Made by a program: the position numbers and the translations under genes. A stretch of 64,000 bases of DNA from SOJA01 sp964598485 (lineage in GTDB: Archaea; Thermoproteota; Bathyarchaeia; Bathyarchaeales; Bathycorpusculaceae). Below the pieces are notes generated by a model. That model had not been told where the DNA came from and did no database searches. It saw only the letters and a program-made list of their open reading frames with translations. The DNA lies in NCBI GenBank assembly GCA_964598485.1, contig CAZRCD010000006.1, forward strand, positions 43,584 through 107,583. Reading direction: 5' to 3'. Within the stretch, counting starts at the first letter, position 1, and every line of letters starts with the position of its first letter. Shown here piece by piece: positions 18,239 to 25,183 of this stretch.

Positions 18239-18324
18239 GCCGGTAAAGGTATAGTCAAGCGATGCTGCCAGAATGCATGGTGCGCGCATGCATGTGAGGC
18301 GGCTTCCACGCTTGACCTACCGCC
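18239..18324. ncRNA. Nested hairpin, candidate structured RNA
   Basis: Four stacked helices close one another with small internal loops. The outer one is GCCGGTAAAGG (18239-18249) with CCTACCGCC (18316-18324). Then comes GTCAAGCG (18254-18261) with CGCTTGAC (18309-18316), and GCTGCC (18264-18269) with GGCGGC (18298-18303). The apical stem is ATGCATG (18273-18279) with CATGCAT (18287-18293) around a GTGCGCG loop. Such nesting is unlikely by chance and suggests an RNA (possibly H/ACA-like guide) or a cruciform. The transcribed strand is unknown; no family was recognised. Confidence 0.5.
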
Positions 18325-18492
18325 GAGAACTACTTATTTAATATTCGCAATGCTATAAATCCTTAGCTCGCGGACTCGAATAATTTCTGAAGAAAAATCT
18401 AAGTTATTTTTCCTTTTATTTTATTTTTCTGTTTTAAATCAACAGTTAAACTTTTTTTAAAAAGAAAAATCCTTGAGAGGGTTATTAAAATA

Positions 18493-18510
18493 ATTATATA
18501 AATATATTTG
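18493..18510 (+). promoter_or_regulatory. TATA-type promoter of the HExxH gene
   Basis: ATTATATAAATATATTTG lies about 35-50 bp before the ATG at 18543, correct spacing for an archaeal TATA box with a short leader. Confidence 0.55.
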
Positions 18511-18542
18511 TTTCAATATCCATAACAAATAGTGAAAGCTCT

Positions 18543-19508
18543 ATGAGCATCCCTTACGTTTCTCCCTTTGTTATTGAGGGATATGGTCTTAAAGAAGAGG
18601 ATCTCAATGAGATCATTGCAATTGAAAGATTGAAAGATACTAGCAAAAGATTTTCTAAGACCATCCAGACAATACAAGAAAAATTCGATTCTGAAAACAA
18701 AATGAGAATAATAGAGTTCAACGAGTTATCTGGAGCAGATGCCAATTCAGATCTTTTTTTTAAGAACCTAATATTTAGTTACACCCATATTTTCTTTAAC
18801 ACCATAAATTCCAGCAAAGACTGCTGTGTTGTATTTTTCTATGCTGGACATGGGAAAAGCGATAAAACACTAAGCGAACGTATTCTTCCTCATGAGTTTG
18901 CTCATCATTTTGCATGGGCATCAGAAGGTTATCCGTTTCTTATGCCTCAAGGTACGCCAAGGCATCTTATTCCACAATTTGCCGATTGTTATGAAGTTGG
19001 ACCAAAAATAGGAACTATTTACATAGATAACCTCTTTCTTGACAATAACATGATCATAATTAAGGATTTTTTTGAACGGATCGCAGATTTTGTTTGTGAA
19101 GGAATCTTAAGAGAAAAAGGATTTTGGAAAGGCATGTTGGAAGAGTATCAAGCAATGGGGCATCAAGATCCAGCGAAAAAATATGGAATGCTGTTTGACC
19201 CGAAATTCAAAGCGGCAGTAAGATATGCAAGAAGATTGGCTTTACGTGATGTAGCTGAGTGGCATGCAATTCTTGAGCTGGCTTATCCGAATGATCCGAA
19301 TCTAAAGAACAGGCTAAACTATGATAGAAAACGAGTTTTGCATTTAAACAAAAAATTTGGTGGAGCAAAGCATGCTTTCAAGAAAATCTACGAGATCTCA
19401 CTAGGAACAAATCACAATTCGTTTAAAGATGTGAGAAATGCAGTTACATACATCAAAGAAGTTACGGATCTTTTAGGTATTGACATAAGAACAAAAGAAA
19501 GCTGGTAA
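18543..19508 (+). CDS. Hypothetical HExxH (zincin-like) protein
   Basis: 321-residue protein without signal peptide or membrane helix. The motif LPHEFAHHFAWASEGYPF contains HEFAH, the zinc-binding HExxH of gluzincin/metzincin peptidases, with further acidic residues downstream that could be the third ligand. The rest is not recognised; the C-terminal half is basic and helical. Being intracellular and isolated, with its own strong promoter and next to defence genes, it could be a regulatory protease, but no substrate is evident. A chance HExxH cannot be excluded. Confidence 0.7.
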   Translation: MSIPYVSPFVIEGYGLKEEDLNEIIAIERLKDTSKRFSKTIQTIQEKFDSENKMRIIEFNELSGADANSDLFFKNLIFSYTHIFFNTINSSKDCCVVFFYAGHGKSDKTLSERILPHEFAHHFAWASEGYPFLMPQGTPRHLIPQFADCYEVGPKIGTIYIDNLFLDNNMIIIKDFFERIADFVCEGILREKGFWKGMLEEYQAMGHQDPAKKYGMLFDPKFKAAVRYARRLALRDVAEWHAILELAYPNDPNLKNRLNYDRKRVLHLNKKFGGAKHAFKKIYEISLGTNHNSFKDVRNAVTYIKEVTDLLGIDIRTKESW

Positions 19509-19639
19509 TTGTGAAGCTTTAGAACATACATGATGATGTTTTTCTGGATATTTTAGCTCTCTCGTTGTAGTCTTGAAGTCTAATATTCTGTTGTTTGACT
19601 ATTAGACTATTAGAAGAGAATGATAAGAAACAAAGAAGC

Positions 19640-19801
19640 CTAAAACTTCACTAAGGGTTGAATATCACCTTTCACAATTTCACTGAATCGAGAAGCCAGA
19701 AGGATACGGCGTTCAATCTCTTCACCATGAATTTGAGAATGATTTTTGCAGATGGGTGCAAGAATGAGGCGGAAACCAGCAAGCTGGGCTGTCTTGAGCA
19801 T
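19640..19801 (-). CDS. Small hypothetical protein (53 aa)
   Basis: ATG at 19801, divergent from the radical SAM gene at 19856. It encodes MLKTAQLAGFRLILAPICKN followed by HSQIHGEEIERRILLASRFS and ends at 19640. Composition is protein-like with an amphipathic C-terminal half, but no family is recognised. It is the only reading frame in the 347-bp gap between the HExxH and radical SAM genes, which otherwise shows only AT-rich sequence. Confidence 0.35.
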   Translation of the reverse strand: MLKTAQLAGFRLILAPICKNHSQIHGEEIERRILLASRFSEIVKGDIQPLVKF

Positions 19802-19855
19802 CATTTATTTTTATGATAACCGATTAGTCAATTTTCGAGTATTTATGGGCTGCAT

Positions 19856-20572
19856 GTGATATTTGCAAATGGAGATGTAACAGAAATGCCAAGTCACATG
19901 TACCCTGATTCAGTAAAACAGTGGAATTGCTATATTGGTTGTAATTATCGTTGTGAATATTGTGAGAAAAGTTTCAGACTTCAGATGAAGAGGCAGTTGC
20001 ATAACTGTATTAAATGCTACAATTATGTGCCGCATTTTCATCCAGAAAGACTCACTCAACAATTGCCGAGGACTCAGAGGGACGAGTTTATTTGGGCTTG
20101 TTCCTCTTCGGACATAACATTTGCTAAGCGAGAGTGGATGGAAGCAATATTACAACGGGTTAGACAATTGCCTGATAGGACTTTTCTGTTTCAAACGAAG
20201 AATCCTATATGCTTCAAACGCTATTCTTGGCCGGAAAACACTATACTTGATACTACTATCGAAACAAACGAGGATGAAGGCTACCGCTTAATATCAACGG
20301 CTCCTCTGCCTTCAATAAGATACCGGGACTTCCTGAAGATTAAGCATCCTCGCAAGTTCGTGACAATCGAACCCATATTAGAGTTCGATATGGATGTGCT
20401 TGTTGAATGGATTAGGAATATTCACCCTGAACGCGTGTATTTAGGATATGACTCTAAAAAAACAGATTTGCCGGAGCCAGAACTCGCTAAAACACGAGAG
20501 CTCAAGAAACGCTTAGTGAAAATCACTAAAGTAAAACTGAAGCTGATGCGAAAGGCGTGGTGGCAAGCATGA
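19856..20572 (+). CDS. DUF5131 / phage Gp37-Gp68-like radical SAM protein
   Basis: 238 residues beginning at a GTG. The cysteine cluster QWNCYIGCNYRCEYC resembles radical SAM FeS ligation, with two more pairs nearby (CIKCYNY). Downstream FLFQTKNPICF, TIETNEDEGY and VTIEPILEFDMDVL match the barrel strands of DUF5131 (formerly phage Gp37/Gp68). Family members occur on phages and in accessory regions, often with unknown function in DNA or RNA modification. It ends near the truncated recombinase, consistent with mobile-element cargo. The start is uncertain: no ATG lies upstream in frame. Confidence 0.75.
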   Translation: MIFANGDVTEMPSHMYPDSVKQWNCYIGCNYRCEYCEKSFRLQMKRQLHNCIKCYNYVPHFHPERLTQQLPRTQRDEFIWACSSSDITFAKREWMEAILQRVRQLPDRTFLFQTKNPICFKRYSWPENTILDTTIETNEDEGYRLISTAPLPSIRYRDFLKIKHPRKFVTIEPILEFDMDVLVEWIRNIHPERVYLGYDSKKTDLPEPELAKTRELKKRLVKITKVKLKLMRKAWWQA

Positions 20573-20659
20573 GTTCCTTTTTCTTCACCATCTTCAGAAT
20601 ACGCTTCAGCTTCATAATTTCAACTTGAGTTAAACCTGTTTCTCGTACGGCTTTCTTGA

Positions 20660-20956
20660 AACCGAGCAGAGCTTCGACTTAAAATCCATTTCACCACCTT
20701 CAGACACTGGGGCGGAACTATGATTGCTCACTACACTCACGGAAACGTTCTAACAGTCAAGAGGCTCTTGGGTCACAAAAGAATCCAGAATACCATGAAA
20801 TACATACACATGATCCACTTTAAAGACGATGAATTTGAGGTGGCCACAGCATCTACTATTGAAGAGGCTAAGAAAATCATTACAGCAGGTTTCGAGTATG
20901 TCACTGAGATGAGAGGCATTAAGTTGTTCAGAAAGCCCAAAAGATTTGGTGTATAA
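20660..20956 (+). pseudogene. C-terminal fragment of a tyrosine recombinase
   Basis: The frame opens after a TGA at 20657 with no start codon and encodes FTTFRHWGGTMIAHYTHGN, then VKRLLGHKRIQNTMKYIHM and the tail AGFEYVTEMRGIKLFRKPKR. These are the box II HxxR region, the GHKxIxxT motif and the catalytic Tyr of archaeal integrases. The first box II His is replaced by Thr. It is a paralogue of the full integrase at 21883-23274 (same ...AGFEYV...LFRK tail) but lies in opposite orientation. It is probably the scar of an earlier integration at this locus. Confidence 0.8.
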
Positions 20957-21029
20957 ACGCAGAATTTGGAATATAAAACTCTACACTACATAGACTTCAT
21001 TTTATTATAGAAAAAAGGGAGAGAAATGT

Positions 21030-21809
21030 TTACTCTTGTGTTTCTTCTCCTTCAGCTACCGTTTCCGTTGATTGCATTTCCTCTTCCGTGCTCTGCTCCG
21101 TTTCTTGGGTTTCTTCTGTGTTTTGCCACGTTTCTTGTGAATTTTCCTCTGGTTCCTCCGGACTTTGTAATGTTTCCACGTCGCCGCCTTCTGTAGATTC
21201 AACAGGTGGTTCAGGCAGATTCTGCTCTATATTTTCTTCAGGAGTCTCCTCAGACTCAACTACTGAAACAGTTTCTTCCACACCTGCAATTTCAGGTTCA
21301 GGAGCTTCGACACCTTCTATGGTTTGCAGTTCCACTTCTTGAGGCACAACTATATCAGTTAGCGGAATCGGTAGGCTGCTTGAAAGCAGATCTATGGCTT
21401 CCTTGGCAGTATCTAGTTCCTGCCTTGCAACTTCAAGCCCTGTAGATAAAAGACTGATTTCACGTTGATAAACCTCTTCGTCTATTTCACCTGTCACATG
21501 TTTAATTTCGAAGTTTGCAAGGAGCATCTCCAAAGTTTTAGTGTGATCCTCAAGTTCTCCTACTGTGGAATTCATTTTCTCTAGCAAAGCTCTTTGTTGA
21601 TTTTCAATTTCTGCAACTGCCTCATCTATCTTCTCGTTAAAGGAGTCATATGTGGGCTGCGAAATCTTGCCAGCATCTAATAAATTGTCCAGAGCTTCTT
21701 TCTTTTTCTTCGTCATTTCAAATTCTTCGGCTAAACTCTCAAAAGAGTGCTTCCACGAAATCAATTTTAACACCGTCCAACAGTTATCCCTAAAAGAAGG
21801 AAATAACAT
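21030..21809 (-). CDS. CdvA-like coiled-coil protein with acidic tail
   Basis: About 260 residues. It opens MLFPSFRDNCWTVLKLISWK. A long coiled coil follows (TKKKKEALDNLLDAGKISQP, then LEMLLANFEIKHVTGEIDEE), the pattern of the CdvA-like domain of Thermoproteota, and finally an about 110-residue Glu/Thr/Pro-rich low-complexity tail. CdvA-type proteins work with ESCRT-III-like CdvB in archaeal division or membrane remodelling; the function here is inferred. The frame extends upstream to 21929, but those codons overlap the integrase end. I chose the ATG at 21809, where family-like sequence begins; 21878 is an alternative. Likely a host gene next to the integration point. Confidence 0.65.
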   Translation of the reverse strand: MLFPSFRDNCWTVLKLISWKHSFESLAEEFEMTKKKKEALDNLLDAGKISQPTYDSFNEKIDEAVAEIENQQRALLEKMNSTVGELEDHTKTLEMLLANFEIKHVTGEIDEEVYQREISLLSTGLEVARQELDTAKEAIDLLSSSLPIPLTDIVVPQEVELQTIEGVEAPEPEIAGVEETVSVVESEETPEENIEQNLPEPPVESTEGGDVETLQSPEEPEENSQETWQNTEETQETEQSTEEEMQSTETVAEGEETQE

Positions 21810-21882
21810 TTTTTGCCATGTAGATATATCGCTAACTAATCTTTTTTCATTATAACTACACGTTTTTTGGCTATGCATGACT

Positions 21883-23274
21883 CTATTTCCGCTTCCTAAA
21901 TAATTGAACATTGTCAATTTTACAGACATATTCGAAGCCTGCTTCTATTAATTTTGAGGCTTCTTCTATGGTTTGTGCCGTTGCTGAATGGTATTCGTTG
22001 CTTTCAAAGTTTATGAGTTGAGTGTAAATTAGAGTGGTCTGGATGTTTCTATGTCCTAAGACTTTCATAACGTGTAAGATGTCTTTAGTTTTAGCGTATT
22101 CCATTGTAGCCTTCCAATGCCTTAAAGTGTGAAAGTGAATCTGTAATAGTCTTGGATTCTGAAGTTTTATTGCTGCTTTTCTTCTCTGTAAAGCGATGCT
22201 TCCTTCCCAGCTTGATAGTGTGCAGTTGCCAAAGATTCTATCAGACTTCTTAGGTATATTGTGAAGGATAGCGATTAACTCGTTTGAAACTTGGAACATT
22301 CTGCATACTCCATGTTTCTCAGGGTTATTCAATGTTATAGTGCATTTTTTAACGTCTATGTCTTTCCATTCAAGCCTTAACGCTTCACCTACTCTTAGGC
22401 CGCTTTCCTTCAGTAGCCTTAATAATGCACTAAGCTTTTTTCCGCAACTACACACTAAAGAATCAATTTCAGATTCTAAAGGTATGAATGGTATTTTTCT
22501 GTTAGCCTTGTATCTTGGAGCTTTCCAGGTTATGCCGTTCAATTGTGCAAATTTTCCGTAAATTATTGAAGCTAACTGTTTCGTTGATTCCGCCCATCTG
22601 TTCTGTTTTGCAATAGTTTCTTTTATTGAATCTGGATCATACAAGTTTGCGCCTTTTTTGGTTAGTAGCCTAAGCATTTTAGCGTAGTTTTCAATGGTAA
22701 CGTTACGTATGCCTTCATTGTGCAGTTTTAACATGAATTGCAGTAGTTTGCCTTTAACGTCTTGTGTTTGGAGATTTCCCGCAACAGTTTGTTTCTGTTC
22801 TGTTGCGATCAAGTTTTTCAACTCTTTTTCCAAGTCGCCTACTTGACAATCTCTATTATAGGCACGAAAACTATTTATAGGTTTCGCTACCACAGACACA
22901 TTATGCGAACCTACATCTTCACACACCTGGAAAGAAAGAGAATCCGAGCGTTTCTTAATGGTGAACTCTCCGCTGGTGATATTAACATTAGGAAGATTCG
23001 GTCTAGGTTTAGGACTTTTGACGCTTTGAGTAGTGATGTTGACCTTTACGTTAGGTTGAGAGAAGCGGAATCCACAGTTTCTGCATAACCATCTTTGAAC
23101 CGTGCTACCATCTTTTCGGTAGCGTAGCCCATCCTTATACAACTTTTCCGAACCACACTCTGGACACTTCACAGACGACGATTTGGGAGCGGATCTTTTC
23201 CCGTTCACTTTTGATTCATAATTTTTCCTTCCCTTACACCAGGGATCTTGTACAACGCTACGTAGCAACCACAT
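21883..23274 (-). CDS. Tyrosine recombinase/integrase with N-terminal zinc ribbon
   Basis: 463 residues. The N-terminus has a zinc ribbon (CPEC at 37-40, CRNC at 64-67). A core-binding domain follows (about 170-260), then the catalytic domain with Arg in SGLRVGEALR (R294), HTLRHW (H382, R385), GHRNIQTTLIYT (H408) and the nucleophile Tyr417. All catalytic residues are intact. It is the last gene of the leftward replication operon and probably catalyses excision and integration of the element. Unlike SSV-type integrases it is not split by integration. The added zinc ribbon is unusual and may bind DNA. Confidence 0.92.
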   Translation of the reverse strand: MWLLRSVVQDPWCKGRKNYESKVNGKRSAPKSSSVKCPECGSEKLYKDGLRYRKDGSTVQRWLCRNCGFRFSQPNVKVNITTQSVKSPKPRPNLPNVNITSGEFTIKKRSDSLSFQVCEDVGSHNVSVVAKPINSFRAYNRDCQVGDLEKELKNLIATEQKQTVAGNLQTQDVKGKLLQFMLKLHNEGIRNVTIENYAKMLRLLTKKGANLYDPDSIKETIAKQNRWAESTKQLASIIYGKFAQLNGITWKAPRYKANRKIPFIPLESEIDSLVCSCGKKLSALLRLLKESGLRVGEALRLEWKDIDVKKCTITLNNPEKHGVCRMFQVSNELIAILHNIPKKSDRIFGNCTLSSWEGSIALQRRKAAIKLQNPRLLQIHFHTLRHWKATMEYAKTKDILHVMKVLGHRNIQTTLIYTQLINFESNEYHSATAQTIEEASKLIEAGFEYVCKIDNVQLFRKRK

Positions 23275-23453
23275 TCTGCAACATAAATAATGGTTTTAAC
23301 ATTGATGTTTTCGTGTGTATGTTCTCGCTTTTGAGCTTCAGCCCTTGCAATCCGAAGAATATCACCAATGTCGCCAGTACTCTCATTACCATAAACAACT
23401 AGGCTACGCAAAATTTTTGCAGAACTTCTTTTAGGCTTGCTTTGTGTTTTCAT
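23205..23453 (-). CDS. Small hypothetical element protein
   Basis: 82 residues from the ATG at 23453, whose ATGA overlaps the previous gene's TGA; this decides the start. Basic N-terminus (MKTQSKPKRSSAKILRSLVV), then an acidic-basic helix and a C-terminal VKTIIYVAECGCYVALYKIP. The 3' end overlaps the integrase start by 70 bp in another frame. Family unknown. Confidence 0.6.
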   Translation of the reverse strand: MKTQSKPKRSSAKILRSLVVYGNESTGDIGDILRIARAEAQKREHTHENINVKTIIYVAECGCYVALYKIPGVREGKIMNQK

Positions 23454-23704
23454 TGTTTCTTTTTCACTTCTAAAATTGGTGGGCAACCTTGGATAGACAG
23501 TTTTAAAGTGTTAGTAGCAAATCGCCGATAGTAACAGTCTCGCGGAATTTTTGATAGCCAACTGCATTTTCGTGTGTAACAATCGTTCACCTTCTTGAGA
23601 TCCACGACTCTACCGTGGAACCTACAGAAAAAGACGTATCCTCCGAGTTTTCGTGGTTCCATACGTAAAATACGGAGTAGTTTTTTCAGTTTATGTTTGT
23701 TCAT
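23450..23704 (-). CDS. Small Cys-rich hypothetical protein
   Basis: 84 residues, strongly basic. Cysteines in FFCRFHGRV, DCYTRKCSWL and RDCYYRRF could form a zinc site, so a nucleic-acid-binding role is plausible. It sits in the tightly packed leftward operon, overlapping neighbours at both ends. No family recognised. Confidence 0.6.
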   Translation of the reverse strand: MNKHKLKKLLRILRMEPRKLGGYVFFCRFHGRVVDLKKVNDCYTRKCSWLSKIPRDCYYRRFATNTLKLSIQGCPPILEVKKKQ

Positions 23705-23882
23705 AAAAAACCACCTTATTCAACCTTTTAGCACTCTCACTTGAAACTAGACGCTTCGTGTTCTTCTCTTCTCGAAAACTCGCAAGAATGACTTTCGCCA
23801 ATAAAAACCAAAAGGAACCTTCAGATCCGCTTGCTGGATAAAGATCCTGAATAACACAGTGAGTTTGAGAATCTTCACTCAT
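23691..23882 (-). CDS. Small hypothetical protein
   Basis: 63 residues starting MSEDSQTHCVIQDLYPASGS. Start lies 2 bp after the stop of the upstream gene and the end overlaps the next gene by 14 bp, which supports it being real. No motif recognised. Confidence 0.5.
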   Translation of the reverse strand: MSEDSQTHCVIQDLYPASGSEGSFWFLLAKVILASFREEKNTKRLVSSESAKRLNKVVFYEQT

Positions 23883-23884
23883 GT

Positions 23885-24214
23885 CTATTCAACCTCTTTT
23901 TTATAAGCCCCTTCACGGAGCGCGAGAAAGGAGTGCGCCCTTTTACCTTTTCCACGCTTAACAACACAGACAAACGGTTGAAGTGCAGCGGGTAAATATT
24001 TGGGGTGTTGAGCCTCTAAACCACAAATACTGAATGAATCCTTCGCTGTTTTTCGATATCTCTCTGGAACGGGCGACCAAATAGGAAGAGGAGCTATTAA
24101 ACCGGTATTAGAAAAACCCTCTATATGTCTCATATTTGGTATGCGAGAATGGCATAGTTTTATTAGCTCTTCTTTAGTGAATTGTTTTTCTAAAGTTAAT
24201 TGTTTTAAACCCAT
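23885..24214 (-). CDS. Hypothetical element protein
   Basis: 109 residues beginning MGLKQLTLEKQFTKEELIKL. It is basic near the C-terminus (VVKRGKGKRAHSFLALREGA) and has scattered Cys/His residues without a clear ligand pattern. It starts 4 bp after the winged-helix gene to its right. No family recognised; its operon position suggests a role in replication or regulation of the element. Confidence 0.6.
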   Translation of the reverse strand: MGLKQLTLEKQFTKEELIKLCHSRIPNMRHIEGFSNTGLIAPLPIWSPVPERYRKTAKDSFSICGLEAQHPKYLPAALQPFVCVVKRGKGKRAHSFLALREGAYKKEVE

Positions 24215-24218
24215 TATG

Positions 24219-24668
24219 TTATGTCACCATCTTATCTTTCAAAATTTGTTTTCCCTTTAACGTGATGAAATAATAGTATTTTTTATTATATCGGAATCGT
24301 TCCACTAACCTTTGATAACAAAGCCTTCTAATTGTTCTTTCCAGTGAATTTCTTAAAGAATCGTTGCGTGTCATGACATAACCACTAATGCTACTTACAA
24401 AAAGCTCGGAGTTTGGAAATGCCTTCCGTTCTATATATTGAATAAGGCTTATTCCTCTCCGATAGAAAGCAACCCATTTTCCATTAATCCGTTTAGTATT
24501 TATTTGCGTAAATGGTTCTGGGTTTTGTATCTCGAATTTGTCTTCCCTGGAGTAAACTTCGCCATTAACATTGCTTTCACATAGAAACTTTAAGAATGTT
24601 TTAGCTTGATTTGAAAGTCTAATTCTATCTGTTGTATGTGCATATACAACACTTAGCTTCTCAACCAT
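24219..24668 (-). CDS. Winged-helix-like element protein
   Basis: 149 residues. The C-terminal 50 residues (RNSLERTIRRLCYQRLVERF followed by RYNKKYYYFITLKGKQIL) have the recognition helix plus beta-wing pattern of a winged helix-turn-helix. The N-terminal part (RIRLSNQAKTFLKFLCESN) may be an additional helical DNA-binding or dimerisation region. Probably a transcriptional or replication regulator of the element. Confidence 0.65.
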   Translation of the reverse strand: MVEKLSVVYAHTTDRIRLSNQAKTFLKFLCESNVNGEVYSREDKFEIQNPEPFTQINTKRINGKWVAFYRRGISLIQYIERKAFPNSELFVSSISGYVMTRNDSLRNSLERTIRRLCYQRLVERFRYNKKYYYFITLKGKQILKDKMVT

Positions 24669-24670
24669 TT

Positions 24671-25183
24671 CTACTCAACCTCTCCAAGTTCTCTGCAAAA
24701 CGGACAATGTTCTGATTTCCATTTCAAAGCAAAATGGGATGGGAAAAGTTGAAGCATAACATAATGTGTAGCCAAGCTTTCAAGTTTCACTTTGATTTTG
24801 GCACCTCTTCCATCCGACGTTAAAACGTAGGTTTCAGCTTCCCTACTGTTGAATCGTCCGTCAACAGAGTCTCTGGTTGTGTTCAACAGTAATGTTAGAA
24901 ACTTTCTTGAATGTGGATTGACCAAGCAGAGCGGAATGTAGATTTTCTTTTTATGTGTTTCGCCGGTAATGAGTTCTATGAATGAGTGTAGCCCTGAGCC
25001 TATTTCAGAAACTGTCCAGGTGACGCTGCCGTCTTTGTTGCTAATTAAATCGTTGTTGTTTTTCAGCATGAAAGCTGGTTTGCCATTTGATAAGACTCCG
25101 AAACTAAATGGTACAGCTTGAGCGAAATAGGAGCCCATGAGACCTTCTGCTTCTCGTTTCGAAAGCAACTCCAATCTAGCCAA
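24671..25183 (-). CDS. Hypothetical protein with C-terminal CPFC motif
   Basis: 170 residues, mixed alpha/beta, ending HCPFCRELGEVE, a possible half zinc site. Its start overlaps the end of the helicase-like gene by 8 bp, so it is translationally coupled to it. No family recognised; the tight coupling suggests it acts with the primase-helicase pair. Confidence 0.6.
   Translation of the reverse strand: MARLELLSKREAEGLMGSYFAQAVPFSFGVLSNGKPAFMLKNNNDLISNKDGSVTWTVSEIGSGLHSFIELITGETHKKKIYIPLCLVNPHSRKFLTLLLNTTRDSVDGRFNSREAETYVLTSDGRGAKIKVKLESLATHYVMLQLFPSHFALKWKSEHCPFCRELGEVE

Larger units (their letters stand above)
17807..18542. other. 736-bp gene-free region with parS-like site and hairpin
   Basis: Contains no gene of normal size. 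It holds the minus-strand promoter of the helix-turn-helix gene, a perfect 16-bp palindrome identical to the bacterial parS consensus (18005-18020), a 28-codon ORF at 18141-18227 (MGSHAIQDENLMETRDLMYK...), an 86-nt nested hairpin (18239-18324) and the promoter of the HExxH gene. Hairpin and palindrome are listed separately. Confidence 0.6.

Noticed and set aside
20526..20682. Minus-strand frame behind the DUF5131 gene (VEALLGFKKAVRETGLTQVE followed by IMKLKRILKMVKKKE)
   Set aside because: Protein-like composition, but the only start (20615) gives 29 codons and most of it overlaps the 3' end of the radical SAM gene. Could be a relic; not enough to call a gene.
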